Assembly (NCBI RefSeq): GCF_020966635.1
Contig: NZ_JAJKFQ010000001.1
Location: forward strand, 310,001 to 374,000
Direction: 5' to 3'
Length of the DNA: 64,000 bases
Origin: Stieleria sp. JC731
Lineage (GTDB): Bacteria; Planctomycetota; Planctomycetia; Pirellulales; Pirellulaceae
Shown here: in pieces, positions 9,004-17,613 of the stretch
Numbering within the stretch: position 1 is the stretch's first letter
How the letters are laid out: every line of letters starts with the position of its first letter
Made by a program: the position numbers and the translations under genes
Notes under the pieces: generated by a model
Told to the model about the DNA's origin: nothing
Databases searched by the model: none
What the model saw: the letters and a program-made list of their open reading frames with translations, nothing else

Positions 9004-9566
9004 GATCGATGCTCCGCTCTAATTCGCTGGGCCGTCACCGAGTATTGTTGTCAAAAGCGCTGGTCACCAAGACGTTCCTGCACCACACTTGCCTGTCGTT
9101 GACTGTACGTATGTAGTGCCGTTGTGGTGGGTGATGGGCGCAGCCGTTTTCTGAGTGTCGGCCGCCTAGGATGCTTGGGTAAAGCAAATTAAGCGGATCA
9201 AACCGGAATTGAGCGGGGGAACGGACGATGGCGGCCCCGACAGGGGGTTTGATTGACATTTATCCAACTGTCTCGCTTCTAAATCGCCGGGATTGCAAGT
9301 CTGATCGGCCAGAAAGCGGATAAATGACCGTTAAATAGCACTAGAACATCGGTTAGGGCTTTTTCGCGGGCTTTCTGGCGTGACTTTACCGTCGTTCTTC
9401 CTACTATTACTCGCCGCGGGATGCCAAGATCAGACGCCCCGGTCACGAATTCAAAAATCCAATAGATCCATCACCAATCCGCTGCGTAAGTTAGGGTGTG
9501 ATTGGGGGTTTACAGTGTCGCCGTGCCCGGCAAATTCGTGCTAGTGAACAGTAATTAGGTGCTCCG
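9004..9566. other. Intergenic region between divergent genes
   Basis: About 560 bp separate the FHA gene (minus) from the DksA-like gene (plus). The only ORF (9035-9259 minus) has no credible features. The downstream gene has AGGTG as a ribosome-binding site at about 9556. I see no tRNA, clear hairpin terminator or convincing promoter motif; the stretch probably carries the two divergent promoters. Confidence 0.5.
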
Positions 9567-9977
9567 ATGGCCAGAAAAGACGCGCTCGAAAAGCTTCGTA
9601 AAAACCTTCAAAAGCGACGTGAAGCTTTGATTCGGTCGGCTCTCGGTGACCTGAACTTGCTCGGCGGAGCTACGAAATCGGCCGACGTGCTCGATGCCGT
9701 TGCCGACACGGTCCAATCAGAACTGAACAGCCAGCTTCTGGAAGTCGAAAGCCGTGAGTTGACCGCGATCGATGAAGCCATCGAACGGCTGGATCGAGGT
9801 GAATACGGGACCTGCGAAGACTGCGGAAAGCCAATTCCGCTCACTCGCTTGCGTGCCGTCCCCCACGCGCGTGAATGCATCACCTGTCATCGTGTGGCCG
9901 AGCAGCGAAGTTCACATCCATCGGCAAGCATGAATCGTGTGTTCGATTCTTACCAAGCTGACAACATGACCAAGTAG
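9567..9977 (+). CDS. DksA/TraR-type C4 zinc-finger protein
   Basis: A 136-aa protein with the DksA/TraR layout: a charged N-terminal coiled coil (residues about 1-75) followed by a C-terminal zinc finger, CEDCG ... CITC, with two Cys pairs about 17 residues apart. Proteins of this family bind RNA polymerase through the secondary channel and, in Escherichia coli DksA, act with ppGpp on rRNA and amino-acid promoters. The segment LDRGEYGTCEDCG matches the family consensus strongly. The coiled-coil tip acidic pair typical of DksA is not obvious, so this may be one of the shorter DksA-like/YocK-type relatives rather than a true DksA. It is a single gene with its own ribosome-binding site (AGGTG) and no co-transcribed neighbour. 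Confidence 0.9.
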   Translation: MARKDALEKLRKNLQKRREALIRSALGDLNLLGGATKSADVLDAVADTVQSELNSQLLEVESRELTAIDEAIERLDRGEYGTCEDCGKPIPLTRLRAVPHARECITCHRVAEQRSSHPSASMNRVFDSYQADNMTK

Positions 9978-10475
9978 TGGTCTCGTTGGCGTAGCTGAAC
10001 TGGACGCTGCCGGTGCAGCGCATGGTGTTGGATGCCCTTGAGAACGTGCCGGATCGAAATCAGTTCGCACCCGTGAAACTGTGGAGTCGATCCGTTTCAC
10101 GAAATATTTCTTTGCACGAATGCTTTCTTCAGTCCGCCAAGGATGGATGGCGGGTAAATCCGCATCCACGGTGTGACGTGTTTCATACAACCGAACCGTA
10201 CTAAACGGATGTTGCAGGCTCCGGATGTAGGGGTGTTAGGCCCGCCCGGCGTTAAGAAAGTCCGCGGTTCGTAAATGTTCTAGCGATAACGATTCTTCGC
10301 TTCTGTTGGGCCAGGGATAGCCAATGCAAGCAATGCAAAGTTGTTTGCTCAATGTCGACGATTGCTACAGGTACGACGCCTCCCCGTCGGAACCTCCCCT
10401 ATCCAATTCATGGCTCTTCCTATGGTCCATCTCCTGCGATCTTGCGAGCTTCGCGCTCGCAGACGACTGAGCTGT
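9978..10475. other. Intergenic region upstream of the HtrA-like gene
   Basis: No convincing gene. The protease reading frame is open from 10341, but the first 45 codons resemble untranslated sequence and the signal peptide begins at the ATG at 10476, so the leader may extend to there. No clear promoter elements were recognised. Confidence 0.4.
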
Positions 10476-11774
10476 ATGCTGCGCCACAGCGGTGTTCGTT
10501 CTTTCGCTTTATCTGCCGCGACTGTCGTCTCGTTTGCATCCAGCCACTCCGCTGCCGCTCAGGTCGCAGTCCAGTCTCCTGCGCACGCTTCTGGCGGAAG
10601 CCATGGGACCAACGGTAAGAGCGTTTCTCTTGACGCGAATAATCAGCCGTCAAACGGATCGTACCAGCTGATGCGTCCCTCATTGGATCGACCGTCGTTG
10701 CCGTCTCCTCCGGCGATCACGTCTCCATCGATGTTAGGGACGGAGATGTTGAGTACAGAGGCTTCGCTCGATCAGCAGCGGGAGGCGTTGTTTGAAGAGC
10801 TGGCCGAAGAGTTCAACGCATTTGATCGACTTGGGCGATTGGTTCGAAAGGTGTCGCATTTGGTCAAACCAAGTGTGATTCATATCGAAGCGCACAAAAC
10901 CGAAACGAACAACGGCAAGTATGAATCCTATGACGAAGCCGGCAGCGGCGTTGTGGTTTCGATTTCGGGTGGGCACTGGATCTTGACCAATCGGCACGTG
11001 ATCTTGGGGGCTAGCCCGAACGAGATCATGTTGCGAAGTGCTGATGGTCGACAATTCCGACCGACGCGCATCTACACCGATGAAGGGACCGATGTTGCTG
11101 TGATGCAGGTTTCCAAAATGGATTTACCTGCAGCACGTGTTGGCGATAGTGAGACGGTCGGGATCGGTGATTTTACGATCGCGATCGGCAGCCCATTTGG
11201 CCTAAGCCATTCGGTAACCTTCGGTATCCTGAGTGCGAAGGGCCGTCGAGATCTATCACTTGGCGACAAGAAGATCGATCTTCAGGACTTCTTTCAAACC
11301 GACGCGGCAATCAATCCGGGCAATAGTGGTGGACCGTTGCTGAACCTGCGTGGCGAGGTGATCGGGCTCAACACCGCTATCGCCAGTAGCAGCGGTGGCA
11401 GCGAAGGGATCGGATTCGCGATCCCGATCAACATGGCGATGCGCGTCGCTGAAGAATTAGTGCGCTACGGCCGATACCGCCGTGGGTACTTGGGCGTCGT
11501 TCTTGATCCAGATTTCGGTCCACAAGACTTGGGCCGTTTGGAAAGTATCCGTAATGGAGCACTGGTAAAGACAGTCCATCGTGGTTCGCCGGCGGCCAAA
11601 GCCAATTTGCAACGTGGAGACATAATCGTCGAATTCAATGGAATCCAAGTTGAGAATGACGACCACCTGGTTGCGAAGGTTGGGATGACTCCGATCGGAT
11701 CACACATCCCGATGATTATCTATCGCGACGGCAAACGTTATCGGGCTCAGGTTGAGCTGACCGATTTGAATTAG
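10476..11774 (+). CDS. HtrA/DegP-type periplasmic serine protease with one PDZ domain
   Basis: 432 aa from the ATG at 10476, chosen because it directly begins a signal peptide (hydrophobic core then SAAAQ cleavage region). In-frame ATGs at 10341, 10410 and 10422 would add a non-signal extension. The trypsin-like domain holds a full catalytic triad: His174 in TNRHVI, Asp206 in GTDVAVMQV and Ser284 in GNSGGPLL. A single PDZ domain follows (about 330-430), with GYLGV, AKANLQRGDIIVEFNG and a final strand. This matches DegS/HtrA-like proteins with one PDZ rather than two-PDZ DegP. The expected role is quality control of exported proteins or regulated proteolysis. The gene stands alone; a REP-like array follows it. 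Confidence 0.93.
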   Translation: MLRHSGVRSFALSAATVVSFASSHSAAAQVAVQSPAHASGGSHGTNGKSVSLDANNQPSNGSYQLMRPSLDRPSLPSPPAITSPSMLGTEMLSTEASLDQQREALFEELAEEFNAFDRLGRLVRKVSHLVKPSVIHIEAHKTETNNGKYESYDEAGSGVVVSISGGHWILTNRHVILGASPNEIMLRSADGRQFRPTRIYTDEGTDVAVMQVSKMDLPAARVGDSETVGIGDFTIAIGSPFGLSHSVTFGILSAKGRRDLSLGDKKIDLQDFFQTDAAINPGNSGGPLLNLRGEVIGLNTAIASSSGGSEGIGFAIPINMAMRVAEELVRYGRYRRGYLGVVLDPDFGPQDLGRLESIRNGALVKTVHRGSPAAKANLQRGDIIVEFNGIQVENDDHLVAKVGMTPIGSHIPMIIYRDGKRYRAQVELTDLN

Positions 11775-11813
11775 GTTTGCGATTTGATGCAGATACGTGC
11801 TGTGGAGGATTTT

Positions 11814-12220
11814 ATCAGCCGCAACGCGTTAGCGTGCGGTTCTGCGCTGTGTTGATCTGCTTCGTGAACCGTGAGCTAACGCTCATCGGCTGAGGGGCGC
11901 TGGCTTGGTGGGATCTTCATCAGCCGCAACGCGCCAGCGTGCGGTTCTGTGTGGGACCACTAATTAGTCCTGCGCACTAACCGTGAGCTAACGCTCATCG
12001 GCTGATGGTTGCTGGGCTGGTGGGATCTTCATCAGCCGCAACGCGCCAGCGTTCGGTTCTGTGTGGGATTGCTAATTAGTCCTGCGCACTAACCGTGAGC
12101 TAACGCTCATCGGCTGATGGTTGCAGGTCTGGTGGAACATTCATCAGCCGCAACGCGCCAGCGTGCGGTTCTGTGTGGGACCACTTATCAGTCCAGTGCG
12201 CCAACGCTCTGCGGATCATT
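11814..12220. repeat. Tandem array of REP-like inverted-repeat units
   Basis: Four units begin with ATCAGCCGCAACGCG at 11814, 11919, 12031 and 12143. Units 1-3 are 105, 112 and 112 bp; the fourth is truncated and decayed. Each full unit has a left arm (AGCCG...GCG..AGCG..CGGTT) and an imperfect reverse-complement right arm (AACCG...GCTAACGC...CGGCTGA), so each can fold into a hairpin. There are no unique spacers of CRISPR type and no cas genes. It lies between the convergent HtrA and helicase genes. The same arm motif recurs at 61603-61660. Confidence 0.85.
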
Positions 12221-12320
12221 CAAACAGACCAGCATATCTGCCGCGGCATCAAAAAACGCGTGCTATCGCTATTCGGCTGATCGAAACAGCGGGCCTAACT
12301 TTCTGTTGTTCAAATCGGGG

Positions 12321-14300
12321 TCAGTCGATCTGGAATTCAAACACGCTTCGGTAGGCTTGTTTCTGTTCGAAATATTCAAGCATCCTGCCGTAAAATTCAT
12401 TGCTGCCTAGCGTTGCACTGTCGCCGATGACGATCAGTTTTCTTCTGGCACGAGTGAGGGCAACATTCGTCCGGCGTTTGTCTCTCAAGAAACCGATCTC
12501 GCCTCGATCATTACTGCGAGTCATCGTGATCAAAACGGCTTCTTTTTCACGCCCTTGGAAACCGTCAACCGTGTCGATTTCGATATCTCTTAGCGATGGG
12601 CGGTTCCTTAGCCAACGAACCTGTGCCGCATAAGGTGCGATGATGGCGATTTGATCGCGATCGACTCCAGATTCAACCAACTCCGTCGCGAAGCGTTCGA
12701 TCAGTTTTCCTTCGCCAGCATTGAACTTGCTTTCGCCATCACGCTCGATCTCTTCGTTCATGTTTGCGCCTGCGGTATCGACAAACATCAACGCTGAATC
12801 AGTCAGTTCGTTCGTTTCCACCCTAGGGAGATCGCAAAGCAAGTGGCTGGCAACGCTGGGATCGGCAACCAAGGTGCCTTCGTAGAATTCGTTGGATGAA
12901 AAGTCCATGATATCGCGATGCATCCGGTATTGAACCGTCAGCCGTCGAAAGATCGAAGAACCTTCGCGCTCGATCAAACGATGCATCATCGAATCCTGCA
13001 TGCCTTCGGACGCGGCCTGGTCCGACAGCACGGTCGGCGGTAGCTGGCAATGATCTCCGGCCATGACAAGCATGTCCGCGCGAAGGATGGCTTGCCATGC
13101 ACTCGACTCGGTGCATTGGCATGCTTCATCGATCACCACGGTTTCAAATTTTGCCCCTGCCAACAGATCCTCATCGATCGTGGTGGTGGTGCAGATCACA
13201 TCTGCCGAGTCGATAATGCTGCGAACGACACTCCGTTCAAGCGACCGAATTTGTCCCCGCAAGTCGCCCGCGGTGCTGTAAAGCAGGTTGCGTCGTTTTC
13301 GGGCGTCTCGACCCCGGCCTGGGCGAGCGGCGGAGCGCAACAGTTCGTCCAGTTCACGCCGCATGTCTTTGATGATCGCCGCTGATGCGTCGGATTCGAC
13401 CAGTTCATCCAGAGTGTGACCACGCAGTGATTCGAAAACTCGAGCCGGATGGCCGACACGTAAAACAGCGGGAACCATCGGGACCAAGCGTTCAAGCAAG
13501 TTGTCAACGGCGGTGTTGCTTGGGGCGCAGGCGAGGACTTTATCACCACGCTGGACCGCTTGGTAAATCACCTCAGCCAACGTGGTCGTTTTTCCGGTTC
13601 CCGGTGGGCCGTGTAGGATCGCGATATCGGGCGATGCGAGTGCGAAGGCGACCGCTTCTTGTTGGGGCGGGTTCAAGTTTGTTAGGAACTGGACTTCGTC
13701 GGGATCGCCTTCACGGATGACACGTTGGTTCAGGATCATGTCACGAAGTTGCTTCGTCCGTCCTGAAGCAACACGCGCGGATGCCATCGCGGCCAGCTGT
13801 CGCCGCCGTGTCGTTTCGTCCGGTGACAGATCGATGCGTAGACGTACCGATTCGGGCCAGCGTTCGGTGGCCACTTGGATCACGTTTTGACTGCGTCGGC
13901 TGACAACGCCAGCAATGCCGTGATCGGACAGGTCATCCGAATCGGAGATGACGACCGGTGAGCCGACTTTTAGACGATTCATTGGCAACGCACGATCGTC
14001 GCATTTGACGAAGTCGAAAAGGATTCGGCCTGCCAATCCGGTCTTGTGATCTTGGATTTCTAAGTTCAGAAGGGTTTCGCCCGTTCGCTCGGCATCACGC
14101 GCTTTTTGTATTTGCCTGCGCCGAGCCATGCGTTCTCTTTCCGCTTCACCCTCCAAACTTAACCAGCGGGCCAGGGTGTCGAAGTAGTCATCTTCGCGTA
14201 GAAGGTTTAGGTCCAACTTCCGTGACTGCATGTCGTCCAGGTTGCCAAGCGTTGTATCCAAGCAGAGGCCGTTGACGGGGATGTCAATCGGCACGCTCAA
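12321..14300 (-). CDS. Superfamily 1 helicase, IGHMBP2/Upf1-like
   Basis: 659 aa. An N-terminal region with a beta-barrel-like segment (about 80-150) precedes two RecA-like domains. Motifs seen: Q-motif-like LNPPQQEAV; Walker A GPPGTGKTTT at about 231-240; motif Ib SNTAVDNLLERL; Walker B VVIDEACQCTESS near 387-399; motif III GDHCQLPPTV; motif IV-like FRRLTVQYRMH; motif V DTVDGFQGREKEAVL; motif VI NVALTRARRKLIVIGD. This order and the DEA(C)Q box are typical of the SF1B Upf1/IGHMBP2/SMUBP-2 group, which translocates 5' to 3' on RNA or DNA. Bacterial members of this size are common but their substrates are mostly unknown. Single gene, convergent with the HtrA gene. Confidence 0.93.
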   Translation of the reverse strand: MSVPIDIPVNGLCLDTTLGNLDDMQSRKLDLNLLREDDYFDTLARWLSLEGEAERERMARRRQIQKARDAERTGETLLNLEIQDHKTGLAGRILFDFVKCDDRALPMNRLKVGSPVVISDSDDLSDHGIAGVVSRRSQNVIQVATERWPESVRLRIDLSPDETTRRRQLAAMASARVASGRTKQLRDMILNQRVIREGDPDEVQFLTNLNPPQQEAVAFALASPDIAILHGPPGTGKTTTLAEVIYQAVQRGDKVLACAPSNTAVDNLLERLVPMVPAVLRVGHPARVFESLRGHTLDELVESDASAAIIKDMRRELDELLRSAARPGRGRDARKRRNLLYSTAGDLRGQIRSLERSVVRSIIDSADVICTTTTIDEDLLAGAKFETVVIDEACQCTESSAWQAILRADMLVMAGDHCQLPPTVLSDQAASEGMQDSMMHRLIEREGSSIFRRLTVQYRMHRDIMDFSSNEFYEGTLVADPSVASHLLCDLPRVETNELTDSALMFVDTAGANMNEEIERDGESKFNAGEGKLIERFATELVESGVDRDQIAIIAPYAAQVRWLRNRPSLRDIEIDTVDGFQGREKEAVLITMTRSNDRGEIGFLRDKRRTNVALTRARRKLIVIGDSATLGSNEFYGRMLEYFEQKQAYRSVFEFQID

Positions 14301-14481
14301 AGGATGGTTGTAGAAAGAATCATGGCCGCTTCGGTGTAGCGATCACAGCGACGATCGCCACACCATGAATTGAAGCGGTTGAAAGTGATTTCGAGGCATC
14401 GTGGTTTCCATCCGGTGCTGTTCGATGCCAATCGAATTTGAATCGCCGCGTCGCGGTCCGATAAGAAACGCCGTTGGAAGA

Positions 14482-15264
14482 TTAGTCTTCGATCGGTGTT
14501 TCTTTTTTACCGTCACGCAAGAATGGTTTGCGAGTTTGCTCGCCTTTTACCGGAGTCAGTTCACGCACCCAGATGTTACGGAAGCGGACGGGATTGTTAT
14601 GGTCCTGGATGCGGATCGATCCTTTAACTTCGTGCTGGGTGTATGCCGGCGGGCGATTGTACGGGGTGTCGCCTTTGAGTTCGAAGTGGTTAAGGATGAC
14701 CACACCGTTGTGGATGGCGGTGATGTACGCAGGTGACTTTAGCGAGCCGTCGTCTTCAAATCGTGGTGCGGTCCAAATCACATCGTAGGTGTTCCATTGA
14801 CCGGGCGCTCGCATCGCATTCGCCATCGGTGGCGTTTGCTTGTAGATCGCGCCAGCTTGTCCATCGAAATAGGTGTCGTTTTGATAGGAGTCAAGAATTT
14901 GGATTTCGTAGCGATCGTTTAAGAACAACCCGCTGTTTCCTCGCCCCTGTCCGCTGCCGACCGGTGGGTTGGGAGCAGTCCATTCGATGTGGACTTGGCA
15001 ATCACCGAATTTTTCCTTCGACACCAAGGTGCCTTTTCCTGCGACCATCGCGCCGTCTTTGACGGTCCAGTTGTCCGCACCGTTCCACTGAGACAGGTCT
15101 TCACCGCCGAACAGAACGACCGCATCCGATGGAGGCGACGCGGCGGTCTCACCCGGTTCGACGATTGGCGGTTGCTGCCAAGTGATTCCGTTGAGGTATT
15201 CTTGTGCGGGGCAAGTCGTGGCAATTGACAGAACTGCCACGATGGCGAAGGTGCAGTAACGCAT
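14482..15264 (-). CDS. DUF1080 (3-keto-disaccharide hydrolase-like) exported protein
   Basis: 260 aa with a signal peptide (hydrophobic core, cleavage after TTCPAQ). The body is one DUF1080 domain, a concanavalin-like beta-sandwich: VVLFGGEDLSQWNG at the start, VKDGAMVAGKGTLVSKEKFGDCQVHIEW, GQGRGNSGLFLNDRYEIQILDS, an APGQWNTYDVIW segment, and the closing GSIRIQDHNNPVRFRNIWVREL. Some DUF1080 proteins are 3-keto-glycoside hydrolases; planctomycetes carry many copies, mostly untested. It is likely periplasmic or surface-associated and acts on carbohydrate. The gene stands alone between the helicase and the ABC operon. Confidence 0.93.
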   Translation of the reverse strand: MRYCTFAIVAVLSIATTCPAQEYLNGITWQQPPIVEPGETAASPPSDAVVLFGGEDLSQWNGADNWTVKDGAMVAGKGTLVSKEKFGDCQVHIEWTAPNPPVGSGQGRGNSGLFLNDRYEIQILDSYQNDTYFDGQAGAIYKQTPPMANAMRAPGQWNTYDVIWTAPRFEDDGSLKSPAYITAIHNGVVILNHFELKGDTPYNRPPAYTQHEVKGSIRIQDHNNPVRFRNIWVRELTPVKGEQTRKPFLRDGKKETPIED

Positions 15265-15449
15265 GACGATCAGTAGGCTTGGCGGGAGAGATTTCCGTCC
15301 GGACCCGAGTACCGAAGCGGTGCGGTAGGCCCTGACGAAGTGACTGTGACGTGTCGCTATGAACTAGCTGTGCATTCGCACCGAAATGCGAATGGGCGAC
15401 CATTATGATCGCCCAACGCGGAAGTCACAAATGGGTTTACCCGATTGGC

Positions 15450-16781
15450 CTATTCGTGTCGAAGTGCGTCGATTGGATTCATTCGAGCGGCTCGAATCGC
15501 CGGATAGAGCCCGCTAACAAGACCGACCGCGACAGCGATGACAACGGCCAACGGAATCGTCTCGTAAACGATCGTCGGTTTGGCCTCTCGGATCGCATCG
15601 GGAAGGGCAGCGAATTTATCTGGGAATCCCTCGCGGACGATATAAATCAGGCCCTGATACATCGCCGGGCCAAGGAAGCCGAGCAGGATACCGCACGCGG
15701 CACCGCAGACGCTTAGCACCAGAGTTTCGACCAAGAACTGTCGCACGATGTCCGCACGTTTTGCACCCAATGCCCGGCGGATACCAATTTCTCGTGTTCG
15801 TTCGGTCACACTCGCGAGCATGATGTTCATGATACCGATGCCGCCGACGATCAACGAAATGCACGCGATCAGAACGCCGATACCAAGGAACATCATCCGC
15901 AGGTTGCGAGCCTGTTCGAGCAACTCTAGTGGTACGACAACCGCAGTGTCACCGATGTCTTTGTGGTTGCGTTCGAGCAACGATTCGATCATCGCGGCGC
16001 TTGAGCGAACTTCGTCAACCGACTCGACTTGCAATGTGATCTGATTTAGCTCCATGATTTCGACTTGGAACTGACCACTGCGGCGGGTCATGATCGTGTC
16101 ACCAATTCGCCGACGCAGCGTTTGCATCGGGATATAGATGTCCGATGAAAAGTCCTGTGAATCGAGAGAACCACCGATTGCGGCGGAAGGGTTTCGGGCT
16201 TCCAGGACGCCGACGATTTTGTAGTAGTCTTCGCTTTCGGGAATGTAGAGCCGCTTTCCAAGGGGCTCTTCATAAGGAAACAGTCGCTCGGCAACGCCGG
16301 CGGAAATCACGCAAACGGTGTCACTGCGCATCCCGTCGGCATCGGTCAAGAACCGGCCGCCATGACTGCGGATGCTCAACGCGTTGACATCGGCGTATCC
16401 GGGCGTGCATCCCACCAAGCGACCATCGACAACTCGGTCGCGGTAGGTGAATTGGCGACGGATTTCGCGAATCGGAATCGCGGTCTTAACCGTAGGAACG
16501 GTGGCGAGGATCAATTCCAAATCGCTACGGAGCAATCCGTATTGGCTGGCGCGAGCCCCGGCCAGTTTTTCTTCTGGCGGTTTTTGGCTGCGAACGATGA
16601 TCGTGTTAGCACCGAGTGATTCAATTTGTTTTTGAACTTGATCACTCGCACCTTGGCTGATCGCGGTTAGCAGGATGACTGCCCAGACCCCGATCAAAAT
16701 ACCGAGCATGGTCAAGCCACTGCGCAACGGGTGTAGCGCTAGACTTTTGACTCCCAGACGAAGGGTACGAATCCACAACAT
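15450..16781 (-). CDS. MacB-type ABC transporter permease
   Basis: 443 aa with the MacB_PCD plus FtsX layout: one N-terminal membrane helix (about 18-42), a periplasmic domain of about 230 residues, then three helices in the FtsX domain (about 298-425) and a C-terminal ...RMNPIDALRHE tail typical of this family. MacB-type permeases act as mechanotransmitters rather than classical importers, passing ATP-driven motion to a periplasmic adaptor. The start codon overlaps the stop of the upstream ATPase by one base (TAATG at 16779-16783), implying translational coupling. With the ATPase and the EF-hand adaptor it forms a MacAB-like operon. Substrate unknown (antibiotic, lipid or peptide export are all possible). 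Confidence 0.93.
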   Translation of the reverse strand: MLWIRTLRLGVKSLALHPLRSGLTMLGILIGVWAVILLTAISQGASDQVQKQIESLGANTIIVRSQKPPEEKLAGARASQYGLLRSDLELILATVPTVKTAIPIREIRRQFTYRDRVVDGRLVGCTPGYADVNALSIRSHGGRFLTDADGMRSDTVCVISAGVAERLFPYEEPLGKRLYIPESEDYYKIVGVLEARNPSAAIGGSLDSQDFSSDIYIPMQTLRRRIGDTIMTRRSGQFQVEIMELNQITLQVESVDEVRSSAAMIESLLERNHKDIGDTAVVVPLELLEQARNLRMMFLGIGVLIACISLIVGGIGIMNIMLASVTERTREIGIRRALGAKRADIVRQFLVETLVLSVCGAACGILLGFLGPAMYQGLIYIVREGFPDKFAALPDAIREAKPTIVYETIPLAVVIAVAVGLVSGLYPAIRAARMNPIDALRHE

Positions 16782-17608
16782 TACCGGTCCGCCTCTCGCA
16801 GGAGTTGTTCGACGACCTTGCGTTGTGCTTCGCGTGCGGCGACGCGTGAGGCCGGGTCGTTGACCTCATCACGGTGTAATTTTCCGTCTTTCAAACGTAC
16901 AACACGTTTTGCACGAGCCGCGACGTCATCTTCGTGTGTGACCAGAATGATTGTCCGGCCTTCATCGTTCAGCTTGTCGAATAGCCCTAGGATTTCGTCT
17001 GTCGTGACCGAATCCAGGTTACCTGTCGGTTCGTCGGCAAGGACAAAGTAGGGATCATTGACAAGTGATCGTGCGATCGCGACACGTTGCTGCTGTCCAC
17101 CGGATAGCTGTGATGGGCGGTGGTCAAGACGATCGGCCAAGCCGACTTGGCTGGCCAATTGAATCGAACGTTCGCGTTCTTTCGGTCCGATGATGCCTTG
17201 GTAATAGAGCGGCACCTGGATGTTTTCGACAACGCTCAATTGCTGAATCAAGTTATACGACTGAAAGACAAACCCGATCCGTTCGGAGCGAATTTGGGCG
17301 AGTTCATCGTCGGTCATCGTCGCGATGTCGTCTTCACCGAGCATTAGCGATCCGCTGGTCGGTTTGTCCAAGCAGCCGAGCAGGTTTAGCAAAGTACTTT
17401 TGCCGCTACCCGAAGGCCCCATGATGGCGACGTAATCACCTTCGGGGACATCAAACGAAACACCACGCAGCGCTTTAACGGTTTCGCTTTTGAGCACATA
17501 GTGCTTTTGCAGCTTGCGAATCGAAGTCGCGAGGCGTTTCGGGTTGGTCGCGGTTGTTTGCGATCCGGGATCGGATTCGGCGGATCGATAGGCATCAGTA
17601 GTCGACAT
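16781..17608 (-). CDS. ABC transporter ATP-binding protein (LolD/MacB-like)
   Basis: 275 aa nucleotide-binding domain. Walker A GPSGSGKSTLLNLLG, Q-loop FVFQSYNLI, signature LSGGQQQRVAIARSL, Walker B YFVLADEPTGNLDS and H-loop ILVTHEDD are all intact, so it should hydrolyse ATP. The roughly 30-residue N-terminal tail is polar and unconserved. The SD AGGAGG lies just before the start. It starts 5 nt after the adaptor gene ends and ends overlapping the permease start, so the three genes are one transcription unit in the order adaptor - ATPase - permease. Confidence 0.95.
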   Translation of the reverse strand: MSTTDAYRSAESDPGSQTTATNPKRLATSIRKLQKHYVLKSETVKALRGVSFDVPEGDYVAIMGPSGSGKSTLLNLLGCLDKPTSGSLMLGEDDIATMTDDELAQIRSERIGFVFQSYNLIQQLSVVENIQVPLYYQGIIGPKERERSIQLASQVGLADRLDHRPSQLSGGQQQRVAIARSLVNDPYFVLADEPTGNLDSVTTDEILGLFDKLNDEGRTIILVTHEDDVAARAKRVVRLKDGKLHRDEVNDPASRVAAREAQRKVVEQLLREADR

Positions 17609-17613
17609 CGGGA

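Noticed and set aside
11814-12220. CRISPR-like array
   Set aside because: The period is 105-112 bp, the between-arm sequences are themselves repeated rather than unique, each unit is an inverted repeat and there are no cas genes.
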